In this document: piece by piece, positions 1-12,825 of the stretch
Layout: every line of letters begins with the position of its first letter
Numbering within the stretch: the stretch's first letter is position 1
Origin: Neckera pumila
Taxonomy: Eukaryota; Streptophyta; Bryopsida; Hypnales; Neckeraceae
Assembly (NCBI GenBank): GCA_963969595.1
Contig: OZ018411.1
Span: 4,156,501-4,220,500 of the forward strand
Direction of reading: 5' to 3'
DNA: 64,000 nucleotides
Notes under the pieces: generated by a model
The model's input: the letters and a program-made list of their open reading frames with translations, nothing else
Databases searched by the model: none
Told to the model about the DNA's origin: nothing
Position numbers and translations under genes: made by a program

Positions 1-1093
1 TAACAATTTTTTTAATAATGAAAATTAAATTTTTCTTTTTTCTTTTTTTTTGCTAGACTCTCAATTCAATTCTCCACTATAAAGTTTTAAAGCTCAAAAT
101 TTTGTAGTGCAAAAATTTAAAGTAAAAAATGTTCAAAGCCATAAAATCTAGTCCCACATTGTGTTGAAAAACTTGTTTTTTTCACTTTAAACGCAAATAT
201 CTTGCAATTTGTGTGGTCAAAAATTCTAAAGTTTTTTGTACACATTGTCATACTAATCATACTACTAAAATCATAACTCCCTCTGTAATATCACAAATAC
301 TACCATTAATAATAGGGGCTCATGCTTGCTATGCTACGCATTCATTGTATCACATATTAGTAAAATTTTGATATATTTCAAGAGAATGCATGATTATGAT
401 TTCAATAAGTCTTTAAAATAACTAATTTTAATATTTTGTAAAAATATTTTCAATCATGCATATATAAAAATAATATTTTCACACAATGTTATATTACATA
501 AATAGAGTAGTAGTTTGCAATCACCTCTGTAATATCACTTTACAGCTTTTATGATTTCAAAATTCTATTGCTACTACCATATGATTTGAGAAATTTATTC
601 AATTGAAGCAATTTTGGATTTCACAACAATTAAGTTGTTTATGAAGTTTTTGAAATTTACAAGTTTTTCTTTTCAATTCACTAAGTTTTGGGGTTGCCAT
701 TGTTAATAACAATTGAGTCAACTTTTGAATGCATTACAATAAATGTGCATCCTTTACAGTATTCACCATTGCATATATTTCATTCATCATTCAATAAATT
801 TCTATTGTACATTTCAATATATGCTTACTTATGAACAAAATTATACAAAGATTTTAGTAATTTTTATTTGAAGATTAATTGAAATTTTTGTTCTGCATTT
901 TTATCTAATACATAAAAATTCTAATAAAATTCTAATGATGAATGCGTAGCATAGCAAGAGCCAACCACTAGTAAGGTATAAGATCCTGTGGTTAAATGTG
1001 GAAAAAAAATCAATTTTTTTTACTCTTTGCTATAAAAATGGCAGTTCTAAGTGTTTTTTGGTAGAAAAATGGCCTTGGTCCTTTAGGGCTTAA
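1..1093 (-). mobile_element. Family A TTAA element, truncated by window edge, with nested insertion
   Basis: Reverse-oriented copy of the 0.9-kb family A element. Its outer end is at the right, where CTTTAGGGC abuts TTAA at 1090-1093 (the family consensus is CTTTAGGGG). The interior shared with other copies is recognisable: the segment matching 'cactttaaacgcaaatatcttgc' near 180-205 and 'aagatcctgtggtta' near 978-992. The other end lies outside the window. About 700 bp near 258-966 is foreign to the family and interrupts the consensus. No coding capacity is visible. Confidence 0.8.
258..966. mobile_element. DNA insertion nested in the first family A copy
   Basis: The family A consensus breaks after 'catactaat' and resumes at 'actagtaaggtataag'. 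The insert has inverted ends: TTGCTATGCTACGCATTCAT at 325-344 and its reverse complement at about 938-957, each preceded by GGCTC with a 2-base gap difference. This looks like a small TIR element of roughly 650-700 bp. The left 58 bp (258-315) lies outside the TIR and its origin is unclear. No target duplication could be fixed, so I do not assign a superfamily. Confidence 0.5.
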
Positions 1094-4027
1094 ATCTATT
1101 TCTATAGGAGCAAATACATGTGCTCTTTAAAAACATTCTTGCCTACTATTGCATGCCCTAAGTACATTATGTTGGCAATTATCCCTTAAAAGTTTTTTTG
1201 CCATGTTGGGTCATTGCAAGAAACACTTCCTGTTTTTGGCTCAAAACGGCTTATTTTAATACGTGTTGTGACTTTTGGAACAATTTTTTTTTAATTAAAA
1301 TAAAATATGTAAAATTTGTAAAGCATTGCAAGTAAAGTGCCACTAAAAATTCAAACTTAGAATTTTATCTCTAAAAGTTATGTACAAAAAAAAATCTATA
1401 GAAAATTCCATGAAAATGGACACTTTGATGTTACATTTTTAGAAAATAGTAAAAAGTTCAAAAAAATAAAATAAAATAAGAATTTTTTTTCTAACTTGAA
1501 GGTGCTCCTTCTCAACCATTTTCATCTTTAGAAAAATGAATTGTATTCTTTGCATTTGCGCAGAGGTAGTGCACTTTGAGCACATCTGGAAGGTGGATAG
1601 TTTTCTATTTAGAAAAATTTTCTTTGTAGGATTGTGTAACTTTAATAGAAGTCCTTGCATCCCAATTTTGAGCTTTGAATTCTCATTTTTGGATCAAAAT
1701 AGTACAACAATCTCCCCACCCCCACCCCAATGGCCAATGCAAACATCCAATTGGGGTCTATTTAAAAATAGTAAAATAATTTATTAAAAATGCAAAAAAA
1801 ATAGTCAACGTCTACAATTACCACATATACCTTTATTTTAGATTTAATAGAAAATGAGCAAATGATACAAAATTATTTGCAAAAAACCACATGTCTAAGA
1901 TTAAGGGGACAAAAAAAAGGACAAATGTTTCTTGCAGTTACCATGTTATGCAACAAACACTCCAAAACAATCATTTCTAATTGCAATAATCTTAATTTGA
2001 AAAGAATCATTTTTGACACTTGTTCAACCATACAATTTGAAGCTTAGTACTTTGTCGATGCATGATAAAAGTTTCAAGATTTTTGACCATACAAATTGGA
2101 AGATTATTGTGTTTGAAAATAGGAAAACAATTTGCCCTGACTTGATCAACAAACTTTGGACTCTCAAGGGTTGGAATTTTGCTTCACAAATTTTTTTTGG
2201 AAATTTGTCAAACTCAGGTACTCCTTAGGTAACTTCAGATGCCAAATTTGAGAGGCATTGCTTGGACATAACTCATTTTTTTTTAAATGGCAAGGTTATG
2301 CTGTTAAAAAACCCGCCTATACATTGGGTAATTTTATTTATTTATTCCTATTAATGGTCCATTTTCCTCCAATTCAAAATCCCACAACAGCAAATACATA
2401 GATATATGTATATTTGTCACATATGCAAAAAATAAAATAAAGTAAAACAAAATAAAAGCTCTATATGTTTTGCAAAATCTTCATTGTCCAGGTATAGTAA
2501 TCTTCATTGTCCAATTTTTTTTTACCACATGTCACTTTGTTGGCTTTGTTGCATAGATCAACTTTTGGAGGGACAATGACAAAGAGGTTAACATCTAGAG
2601 GGTTGAGAGAATTTTTTCTCAAAAAAGAAATTCTACCCAAGTCCAGGGTGCCAATGGTCTTTGTTGACCTTGAATCCGTTGCCTGACCTCATTAGTCGGC
2701 TCTTTTTTTTTCTCCCCTCGTATGACCTCTAAGGCTACTACTCAAATTACTTTGCATCAAGCAAAGAAGTCCTATATGTTAGGCATCCTAATTTCCTCTC
2801 TTACGCAGCAATCATTCTTTTTTTGTTTTTCACGTTTGTAGTACAAATGTACAACTTTGTGAAAAAATTAAAATAATAATGTTCAAAATTCACTTTGCAC
2901 AACCTTGCCCAAGGTTTCAAAAAGATCTAGCTAAGCTTCTTGTCTTTTAGGTATCAATACATGACTACTAAAAGTTATAACTATCCTGTTGCAAAGACTT
3001 GCTCAAAAATAAAGAATCTGTTGGAGATAATTCAACTATCTCGGTCAATTGCACCTATAAAATCAAACTTCATCTTTAATGTCTCTATTATAAGATTACC
3101 ACACTTACCACAAGCATATGGCCTTCTTTGTATGAAAAAAACTTGGAAGAACCCCCCTTGTACCAGATAGAGGGAACCAATCCATATGATCAATCCCCTT
3201 GTAAAAACGTTGGAATTTATTACTTCCTAAAAATGAAAAAAACTTAGTTCCAATTTCTAGAACTGGAGACCCTCAATAAGTCCAAAGAGGTTATGAATTA
3301 CAAAATTAACCAACTAAAAAATATGGGGCAAACTTTTACTTAGATACTAAGGCTTACATCCAAGGCCAAATCTATGGGTTGGTTTGCCCAAACCTCTTGC
3401 ACTGACCACAATGGAAAATTGCTATTACAAAGGTATATTGTAAATATCAATGTTGCATTCAAAAGTAGCATGATATATTATTGTTGTACATTTGATATTC
3501 CTAAATGTAGAACCCAAATACACAGTGCTTGTTTTCTTATTTTATTAGATTTTCTTTTCTGACACAAAGGAAAAAGAATTTCGTTGCAAAGAAATAATAT
3601 ATAGTTAGATTTCAACTAAAATATAATTATTTTGACGTTTTGGTTCCAATTACTTTAATTTACTTCTATATGTAAGCTTGGCAAGCTCAATCCGTAACAT
3701 TCAGTAGCAGAGTGGTGTGTTGCCTTTCCTTGGACGGAATGGTGTGGTATATTTGCTACCAATAGTAGCTAATTTATACGCGTCGGTTTTGTCAGAGAGT
3801 AAGTTAGCTGGACGCAATTGTACAACATACATGAAAATTAAAACAAACCAAAGTTTATACATCCATTAAACCACACACAATAATTAACGTTCTACACCCA
3901 TGAATTGCGTATTTTGAAAACTCAAAATATCATTGGTTTTTATGAATGCAAGCCAAAAGTTGGGTTCATTATTTTTTTAATTTTTTGTGTGTGTTTTGTA
4001 ATGTTACAAAAAAATAAAAATAAAAAT
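1094..4027. other. AT-rich stretch without supported gene
   Basis: Only short reading frames of background type occur here. The segment near 1990-2230 ('gaccatacaaattggaagatt...') weakly resembles the family A/B interior and also a segment near 6390-6500. It may be an old fragment of a related element. Nothing else is recognised. Confidence 0.5.
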
Positions 4028-4028
4028 A

Positions 4029-4094
<66 letters not shown>
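4028..4094. repeat. (TAA)n microsatellite
   Basis: About 20 uninterrupted TAA/AAT triplets. It lies directly against the left end of the fold-back element that starts near 4095. Confidence 0.95.
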
Positions 4095-4095
<1 letters not shown>

Positions 4096-4655
4096 TATAT
4101 ACATGGAAGGGTAGGAGGTAGAACAATCCATGTGAAATAAATTAGAATTTGTAGTTTCTTATAGTTAAGTAAAAAACAAAGAATTGTTTTAAAAGTAGAA
4201 TTTTAGGCCTCATTTAGGCATATTAGAACAACTTTTCTCAAAAAATTATGAACTAAATTTTTTTGATAAATGAAGATAAGTTTCACCTCCAAAAATCCAT
4301 TTGGCATTTTGAATCTCCAATCAAAAGTTATGGACAAATTTGAGAGGAGTTGGAATGGACATTTTCTTTAACATTTTTCCGACACCTCTCTCAAATTTGT
4401 CCATAACTTTTGATTGGAGATCAAAATGCCAAATGGATTTTTGGAAGTAAAACTTATCTTCATTTATCAACTTTTTTAAGTTCAAAGTTTTTTGAGAAAA
4501 GTAATTCTACCATGCCTAAATGAGGTCTAAAATTCCACTTTAAACACAATTCCTACTTTTGACTTAACTATGAGTGCTTGAGAAACTACAAATTCTAATT
4601 TATTTATCCCCACATGGGTTGTTCTACCTCCTATTACTCTATGTGTATATATAGA
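4095..4655. mobile_element. Fold-back (long inverted repeat) element, about 560 bp
   Basis: Two arms of about 250 bp are reverse complements of each other around a centre near 4350-4375. Matching landmarks are 'ggtaggaggtagaacaa' (about 4110) with 'ttgttctacctcctat' (about 4619), 'aattagaatttgtag' with 'ctacaaattctaattt', and 'caaatttgagagg' with 'cctctctcaaatttg'. The arms differ at scattered positions, so the structure is not recent. No coding frame is present. If transcribed it would fold into a long hairpin. Confidence 0.8.
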
Positions 4656-5503
4656 GTTGTCTTTTCACTTAAAAATCCAAAATAGGTAATTTATGGAAAA
4701 TCGTTATATTGCGTAATTACTCATTGAATTCATTGCTAACATCTTATTCTACAAATATTTGTTGATTTGTATGTATGATCCTGAAATTAACAAAAGAAAA
4801 TGGAACATACCATAATGTGTTACCACTATCCTGATACCAAAACTTACATTATGTGAAAATGAATTTCGTGAATGAGGACTCCAGAGAGGAAAAGGCAGCC
4901 TCTCTGAAGGCTACTGAATGTTATGTTCTTTGACTTCTGAACCAAATTATAATTACAACCACATATTATATTAAAATATACCTTTAAAAAAATTGATATT
5001 TTTCATGTAGTAATATATATGTTTAGTTTATTATAATTTTTTCATAATTCAGAACATAAAAAAAAATTATCTGATTTTTTAAAGCAATTCCTTTGTAAAA
5101 ATCATAGTACTTTCAAAAATGTTTAAAATGTTATGATATTTTTAAAATAATAATGATAAACATGATGGTATAATTGATGTGCTCCTTCAACTCACACTTA
5201 GAGAACTTCAATCAAAAAATTCAAAAGTGGTGTATTTTTAAGCTTTCAAGATGCTACCTTCAAATTGTTACAAAAATTACAATTTGAACAATTTTGGATT
5301 AAACTAAAATGGAATAAAAAATAGATTATTGGAGCTACATTTTTTCAGTCAAGATTAAAGACATTTAGAATCACAAATTATGTGAAATTCAGCTTGACTT
5401 CTTACCATGTCCCTTGATATTGGTTTGTCCTTTAAGTATTAAGGATGAAAGGCAACCTGAAGGCTGTTGAAAAACTCCTCATCTACGAAGTAACTTGAGC
5501 AGT
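4656..5503. other. AT-rich stretch, nothing recognised
   Basis: No reading frame, RNA gene or repeat could be supported here. Confidence 0.4.
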
Positions 5504-5625
5504 CACTAGTAGAAAAAAGAGCACCAAGAAATAGTGTCAAAGAGTGGTGCAAAAAGCCCATGTGGGCCATTGGCACCATGCTCCACACTATTCTATGGTG
5601 CTCAAATACATCTTTTCTACTAGTG
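5504..5625. mobile_element. CACTA-like MITE, 122 bp
   Basis: Begins CACTAGTAGAAAAAAGA and ends TCTTTTCTACTAGTG, so the termini are inverted repeats. The flanks carry a 3-bp duplication: AGT at 5501-5503 and AGT at 5626-5628. The interior is also partly palindromic ('gtggtgcaaaaagcccatg' against 'tgggccattggcaccat'). A CACTA start with a 3-bp target duplication fits CMC/CACTA-type non-autonomous elements. Confidence 0.85.
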
Positions 5626-7149
5626 AGTGTTGAAGTTTGACAAGTTATATTGAATTATTGTGACGTTCTCCTCAAAATATTTCCTATCAAGGGACATGTC
5701 ATCAAAAAACAATGTCCTTCAAATGACATATAGAAAGTTAAAATGACATTGCAAAACATGACATTTATAGTTTCAAAAGTATCCTCTCTAGCCATTGGTT
5801 ATGTTATTACTTTGATTGTTCATCTATAATTTCAAAAGTATCCTCTTCAACTATTGGTTTGGTTTGACATAATGACCTTATCGCCTTCATCATTTGGATA
5901 ATGACAAGTAGTAAACAACTTAGTTAAATTGAACAAGAATTTTGCTATTGAAGACTAGGTGATTAAGTCCTAATGTTGTTCTAACACTAAATTTAGGACC
6001 TTGTTATGTGGTGACCATTTGTATTATTTTTAATTTTTAATTTTTAGTTTTTGGTGAAAAAACATAGACTTCAATGACATGTCATAGATGAAATGACACT
6101 TTCTAGCGATGTGCCATTTTTGTTTATTTTTTTGAGGTGAGGTCTTTCAAATGACATGCCTTGCTTGAAACTGTTAGGTAAATGTCTTTCCTTTGTTGTT
6201 TGAAAGATGAGTATTCCAAGTGTGAGTGTGAGCTAATAAGAAGAATCTATTTAATCCCTAAAAGAACAAGGCGCATTTCGGGAGAAAAAAATGTGAAAAC
6301 TACTATTTTTTAGGGCAGTGAGAATAAAATGAAAAAAAAAATGTTTTTTTTCAAAATTCAATTTTACATTTTTTTTTGCTAGACTATTCTAAGAAATGTG
6401 TGGAAAAAGATTCAAAATTTTTGACTGCATGGATCGAAAGATTATAACATTTGAAGTTAGGATAAAAAATATTATTTGACCTTACCCAACAGGGCTTGCA
6501 GACTTTAATCCCTTGTAGAATGAAAGTTTTATATTACACATGGTTATTCTTTTACATTTGCATCTTTGCATCATATAAGTTATATACTTGCCAAATTTAA
6601 GGACAATTTTTTCACATGCTGCCCAAAAAATTCAGGCAAGCATAAATTTTAGTCCAGAATTCTAATTGGAACAAAATTTTTAAGATAGAAGTACCTATTA
6701 TAAACATCCCCTTATAATGGCTTTATAGGTGCCCTATAGTGGACAACAATTGGTTGTATTGTTCATTGAAAAAGATTTTCTTTTTCCACCTTCTCGTCTA
6801 CTGATCTTTCTTCCCTCCTTGATTACGGAGAAGTTCCAAAGCTAACCATTTTAGGTGAAGCTATGAGACCGGGATGTGTTCAAATGAAATATCCACATTT
6901 TATATTGAATCAAATATTCATTCTTGGAAAAAAATGGTTGAGAAATTGAGGATTGAGAAATTTCTCAACCAATTTCCCATGTCCTGTAGGCCAAAATGCT
7001 TAAGTAATCCATTATAGGTATCACTCTACCTTGTTCCCACTATGGGGGTGCATGTTCATGCCTTGTGTCAAAATTTTGTGGATATACATCCAAATTTGAC
7101 TTCGGGGGAATCTACCTAAGATTTCCAACTTACGTTGAATGTAGGCTCA
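5626..7149. other. AT-rich stretch without supported gene
   Basis: No convincing coding region. The segment near 6390-6500 ('tgtggaaaaagattcaaaatt...actgcatggatcgaaagatt') resembles the interior of the TTAA elements and may be an old fragment. A small hairpin with arms GGTTGAGAAAT/ATTTCTCAACC lies near 6935-6985. Confidence 0.4.
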
Positions 7150-7577
7150 AGGGTTAGAGCATTGGCATCCATTCACGGAGAAGCTCCCCGGCCCAGACTT
7201 GGGAGTTGCCGGCTAGAAAAAGGTAGTCCACTGTGGACCCGATTCAAGACAAAAGGAGACCAGTCACACCCAAATTCTCTCTCCAAACACTTAGGAGAGC
7301 GTCCCCGCCATACTTGTTGACTTCTTACCTTTTGTGTTGTCCCATACCTTTTGTCATGCTAAAATATCTAAATATTATAAACCGCATTATGACTTTCTTT
7401 CTTTTTTGTTATTTATTGAAACAAATTAACTAATATTTGTCTTAACATGTTTTGCCGGGAGATAGCCCGGGAATGGGTGGCTTGTATATTGGGCTGGAAG
7501 GAGCCGGAGAGGTCCAGGCCATGCGCCACCACATTCCCCGAGCCCAGTTTGGGGAGAATGGGTGGCGATGCTCTTAA
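7150..7577. mobile_element. GC-rich inverted-end unit (possible MITE or SINE-related)
   Basis: GC-rich island of about 430 bp in AT-rich surroundings. Its ends are inverted: 'ttagagcattggcatccatt' at 7154 and the reverse complement of 'aatgggtggcgatgctcttaa' ending near 7576. The AGAGCAT...CCATT end resembles termini seen in several plant short repeats. The short reading frames in it have no recognisable family. Confidence 0.4.
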
Positions 7578-8263
7578 GTTATTTGGATGGCACTGTTTGC
7601 CCCCACCCCTGCCTGCCCCTGCTGGCTCAGCAATGAATTTTGGATTGAACATGGCCACCTGCACAGAAGAGGTTCATCAGTACATTGAATCACTTGTTGA
7701 TGAGAGTGGATCACTTTTTCTTTTTCTTTTTCTTTTCAAAAAAAATGGACAAATTCCATTGATAAGGAAAGAGTACATCAAACCGCGGAAATGAATCCCG
7801 GCGGCAATTTTTTTGTGGATCACTTTTTTTCATCATCTGTGTGCAAGTAGCGATATTAATTCAAGGTAGGAGGTCCACAATGTGTCCATATAACAGTGAC
7901 AAAGAAAATTGAGTATGGATTTGAAATAATCTCATTCAAACAACCGTCTCATGAGCATCAATGGGTAAAGTCCAAAAGCAGATAAAGGAAAGTTGTAGTA
8001 TGTGACATACAACACAGTAAGGTAGAAGCATTAGTAGTTGGTCATTTAAGCAATTTTGGAGTAGATCATATGCAGTAAGAGGTGGTGGAATTTTTCCCAT
8101 GTAGGAAGATAGGAAATATGGGGATTGCAAAAATTTTAAAATTTTATTTCCAAAATTGAAATTACAGTGAATTTTGGGAGCCCCAAAGTGCATTTCACTA
8201 ATAGTCAATGTCTGACTAGACTCTTCTTATTTTGATCATTCATAGAATACTTTCCTGCTTACT
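7578..8263. other. Non-coding stretch before the CACTA-like element
   Basis: Contains a pyrimidine-rich (CTTTTT)n tract at about 7712-7736. No gene or RNA is recognised. Confidence 0.4.
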
Positions 8264-9868
8264 ACACTAAAAATGATATTTAGTGTTGGCAACACTAATT
8301 ACGAACCTTGACACTAAATATCATAAGTAAGTAACACTAAATCTAATTTCTAACACTAAATATCATAAGTAAGTAACACTAAATCTAATTTCTAACACTA
8401 AATATGCTCTATGGTAAATCTGAAATCTGAAAAGGTTTACATTTAGTGTTAGAACACGTTAAAAAAATGAACTTGCAAAGGAAAAGATTGAAGACAAGTA
8501 AAATGATGGAAGGAGTAGAGAATGTGGAAAACATTTGTAATGAAGGAAGTCTTTGAACATCAAATAAGGAAAAATCTGTTCCACTTCCGCCATCTCAAAA
8601 AGCTACACACATTCACAGACGATCACATACACGCATGAATTTATTTGAACACACAGTGAATTTGAACTCGTCGCATCACTCATTAAGTCTCCATGCTCCT
8701 CTGCCCCAAACCCTAATTCTGCAATTTCGTTTCAAAGGTGAAACACACACATGATTTAACCGAACGGAAGATTCTAGTCCGTTCTGTAGCACTAGAAATG
8801 CGTACTCCTTGCAATTTAAACGAGCTACACACATTCAAATCGATCACAACCACTGTCACGACACCCACGAATTTGAAATCCGCTTCGAATCATACATCAA
8901 GTTCAATACTCTATATCCTCTACCCAAATTTTAATTCGGCAATTCCCTTTCAAAACATGAAACACACACATGTATGATTCAACCGAACGAATTGGCACCA
9001 CGATCAATAATCTGCCTTACAATACTAGAAATCTGTTATCTTCTCAAATCAAAACGAGCTACACACATTCACCCCGATATCACAACCATAAATTTGTCAC
9101 GACACACATAAGTTGCAAATTAATTTGGGATCAATCATCAAGTGCAAAGCTGCCCAAATCCTAATTCTGCAATTTTCTTTCAAAACATGAAACTCACACA
9201 TAATTCAAAAGAAGAATGGCAAACCTCGAGCAGTAAGTAGCTCCCTGTGCAGGAATCGAAATACGGCAAACTCCTTGAAAATCGAAACACAGGTGCAGTG
9301 AGGATTGCAGTGCGAGTGCTTAGCGATGTAAGCTTGCTGCTGCTCCCATCGCAATTTCTAGATGTCGTTCCAGCCACAGAATTCTTGAGCTCTTGCTTCG
9401 AAATTCTTGAGCTCAAGCGCCGGTGAGAAGCTCCAGTCCAGATCAGGCAGGCGCAGGCGGGCTACAGCGTTGGACTCAATCGGGCGCGGAAGCAGGAGTT
9501 TTGAAACTTGGAGTTCCCGCCTTGCGACGGAGTATACCCCCACGCACCCCCACACCCACCCACACCCACCCAAAAAATCACGCCATTCGCAGATCGTGGA
9601 GCAAAGACGCGGAGCGGAGAGGGCTCTCGGAAATCGGGGAAGAGAGATGCAGAGCAGAGAGTGAATCCAGGGGTGGTCAGGGAAGGAGTCTCGGAATGCA
9701 AGGAAAGGTGACAATCTAGGGAAGGCCAGGAAAGGAGACGACAGGAGCGAAGGCGGCACATTGAAGTCCAACACAACACTAAATCCGCTACAATTCAGAT
9801 TTAGTGTTGTGGCTGGTAGGGGGATAAAACACTAAATGTCATACTACACTAAATATCATTTTTAGTGT
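8264..9868. mobile_element. CACTA-like non-autonomous DNA element, 1.6 kb
   Basis: Left end ACACTAAAAATGATATTTAG and right end CTAAATATCATTTTTAGTGT are inverted repeats. They are flanked by ACT on both sides (8261-8263 and 9869-9871), a 3-bp target duplication. The motif ACACTAAAT recurs in direct and inverted form inside both ends, including two copies of a 41-bp unit near 8315-8400. Such subterminal arrays are usual for En/Spm-CACTA elements. The interior holds three diverged tandem units (8601-9220) and a GC-rich core (9300-9770), but no transposase. Overlapping frames in the GC-rich core on both strands are unconvincing as genes. It could be a captured promoter or 5' gene region. Confidence 0.7.
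8601..9220. repeat. Three diverged tandem units of about 225 bp inside the CACTA-like element
   Basis: Each unit starts with 'agctacacacattca' (8601, 8823, 9057; spacings 222 and 234). Each contains a 'ctaattctgcaatttc'-like block followed by 'tgaaacacacacatg' or 'tgaaactcacacat', and two share 'caaccgaacg'. The units are clearly homologous but have many substitutions. Confidence 0.8.
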
Positions 9869-9871
9869 ACT

Positions 9872-11036
9872 TCTTACTTTTGTTCCCACTTGGGGACATG
9901 TGACATAATCTTATTAATCCCAATTTTGAAAAGGACCTAAAAAACACATTTTCAGCTTCCATTGGAAATTTGTTCCAACCTTAGTTGGAAATACTCCATC
10001 CCCCAAAGGTTGGATATTGGGCGTGGTTGACTACAAGTGCTTCTACCTTACTATGGAAGTTTGAAGAATTAGTTGTGATTTGAAAAAAAATGAATTTCAA
10101 AGTTCAGCCGTGTCTAAAACTTGTTTTTGTATGTCATAATTTGGATCTACTATATATTTTGTCATTTTTTTTAGAACTCCACAAAAGCTTTTGTACCTTG
10201 GCGTACTGGTATACATCATTTTAAATTGTTGTACACAAAAACTGAAGGAAGTTGACATTAATAGAATCTAAAACATTTGCAATTTGACAAACATGCAAAT
10301 GATGTTGGTTTTCACAATATTTGAATATTTTTTTGGAATTGAGAGCTTAGAATTGCATTATCCATTGTAAAGAGAGTATAGGTTGCAACTTGAACCATTT
10401 TTATATCTTAATGCCTTTGCATTTGAAATATTTGTTGAATAGGACAATCTAGCAATGCATTCAATTTCTATATTGCAATTGTATAATGCATTTTTAGGTT
10501 TAGATTTTTTATACAAAGATTAGAGTTCATGAGGCACATAATTGATTCAACCAATCCAAAAAAGTTAAAATTATCTCTGCATTTGAGGACACTTTTAGAG
10601 CCCAAGTGATTTATAGACCTTCTACCTTACAATCAATGGCAAGTCTCTTATTGTACAGACCAAACCAAATCTTCTCAAGTATTAAGCTAATAAACTTTAT
10701 AGAATTTGAATTAGAAGTTGCAATTTTATGCTAATTTAATCTTGTTATTCTCAATAAGGGGGCAATGGTCGGCTTGGGGTACCACTTTTTGGACACACTA
10801 ATTACCTTACTTTTGTTGAAGGCCTCCAAAGTTTGTCTAATTTGGTCATTTTTATCAAGTAAAAAGACCCTAAAATTTAAACAAAAAATTTGTGCGCCTC
10901 AATAAGATCAAGACGTATATTCCTAATGAGTTTTTTTTGAAAAAAATTATATTTTTGGATCTTTTCATAGATGTGAGCAAAAATGCTGAATTTTGGGATT
11001 TGCAGGCCTCATAGTGCACAATTTATTAAGTTTTTA
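9872..11036. other. AT-rich stretch without supported gene
   Basis: No coding frame or RNA gene is recognisable. Confidence 0.4.
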
Positions 11037-11978
11037 TTAACCCCTAAAGGACCAAACATCATTTTTGGGCAACATAGCAATTTTGGGCAGCTCACTACAC
11101 ATGCAAATTTTAATATTTTTCTTTGAAATTTTCACACAAGATGCGCCCAAGGAGTAGCTTCAAGGCTCAACAATTTTTATAACTTTTGACTTTATGGGTA
11201 AAAAGTTATTGCATGATATGTAATTTTCCGCGTTTGGCGGGTAGCCAGGGCAACTCAAAAAAATTCTTTAAAAAACACTTTTAAGAAAATCAAATTTTGA
11301 AACTGGTTTTTGTAGATTTATATATACTTGGAAAGCTTTGAATCATTCCATCTGGATTAACAAGTTAAAAGTTATGAGGAGTTTTAGTTTGAGGGTAGTT
11401 ATGGAATCTCTACTCTAAAATAAACTTTGAAGTCCTTTATCTAACTCAATTTTCAATATTTTGAATAAAACAAAAAACATTGGGTGTATACTATTTATTA
11501 CAACATTACAACCGTTGGGATTGGCATTTTTCAATTCCATAATTCAATTCTTGACAATTTAGTATTTTGAGTCATTCTCTACCTCTCCTACTTACTATTA
11601 TTTTCCTATATGTTGTACAATTCCAAATGATCTGAAAATTTTCAAGCATGTAGCCAACTTGCCTTGAAGAATGAATCCAAAGAGTAACCACCATTTTGGA
11701 CATTTTTTCATACAAATGTGACCTTGTGAAGGGCAGCTGCCCGGATTTTTGCAGTGATTAAAAAAGGATTTTTGTCAACTCAAACGCTATTATCTTGCAA
11801 TCTACACGGTGGAAAATTCTAATTTTTTTTCCACATCTTCTTAAACCAGTGTACTACAAGATCCTATGGTTACATGTGTTCAAAAATGTTTTTTTTTCTA
11901 AAGTTTGGTATTTGTATAAGAAGTGGCAGTTTTGGAGCGGTTTTGGTGAAAACATAGTCAAAAAACTTTAGGGGTTAA
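11037..11978 (-). mobile_element. Family B TTAA element, full length (942 bp)
   Basis: Flanked by TTAA at 11037-11040 and 11975-11978. Ends are CCCCTAAAGGACC at the left and AACTTTAGGGG at the right. It matches the copies at 27780-28667 and 28838-29345. Read on the minus strand, the interior follows the same order of landmarks as family A: 'ccataggatcttgta', 'tgcaagata', 'cataac...' blocks. A and B are therefore diverged sisters. Non-coding. TTAA target sites with CCC...GGG ends point to the piggyBac superfamily. Confidence 0.85.
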
Positions 11979-12825
11979 TAAAATTAATTATTTTATATAT
12001 TGTACCACTTAATGTAGGTCACATCCAAAAATGACATTACAATAAAATTATTTGATATTCCAAATGCTTGATTTTGAGGATTCTAGGTGCACAGGACAAA
12101 ACTTACTTTTTCAACTAGAAATTCATTAAAAAATTCTTAAAATTCTTTGATTGTGGTGAATTTTTTTTCTTGGTACATTACAAGTGTAGGTAGCTTAAAA
12201 CACATTTTGTGAAATCACACTTTATTATATTTAATAGATGAAGTCGTTTACAACACTGCAGTGACTGACATTATATTTTAGAGAGCGTTTTTGGATACCC
12301 CAAGCTGACCATCACCCCAAGGGCAAAACATAAAGTAAAAGAAACTTCTTGTATTTGAATGTCTTTTTCTTAAATCATTTTTTTATGGATTTTCAACTAA
12401 ATTCCAAAGCAATTGGCATTGGTTAGCTGAAGTTGTAGGAAATATATGTATTGCCAGATATTTTTTTAAACATGAACTATGCATCTACAAAGTGATGTGA
12501 AAAAACTTATTTTCAAAGTTTCAATATAAATATCTTACAACTAGTGATTTATTCCTTTGAAATTTTAAAAGTATGTTCCTCAAGGAGTTAGCTATATTAT
12601 ATTTTGATTGAAAATAATAATAATGATAAATATAATTCACCTCATAATTTTACTTCTGCTTTGTAAAATTGGACATAAATTAGTATGCTAGAAAGCAAGC
12701 AACAAGACATACAACCCCTTAAAGTTCCATTGTCTCTAGGATGACAAATGGGACCTCATGTAGGCTCACACGATTCCAATATTCATTGTAGGTTTTTTAA
12801 ATTGGATTTGTAGTTAGGTGCTTCT
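11979..12825. other. AT-rich stretch, nothing recognised
   Basis: No gene, RNA or dated repeat could be supported. Part of it may be old element debris. Confidence 0.35.

Noticed and set aside
3940..4131. Minus-strand frame with a long Tyr run
   Set aside because: It is a translation of the TAA microsatellite; no other protein features.
9358..9779. Overlapping frames of 67-138 residues on both strands in the GC-rich core of the CACTA-like element
   Set aside because: They overlap each other in both orientations, have Ser/Arg/Pro-rich composition typical of GC-rich non-coding DNA, and match no family.
11037..11978. TA (Tc1/mariner) or TAA (PIF/Harbinger) target duplication for families A and B
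   Set aside because: The outer T and A of TTAA are kept on both sides in most copies, and a TAA duplication would make the inverted ends unequal. TTAA is the simplest reading.
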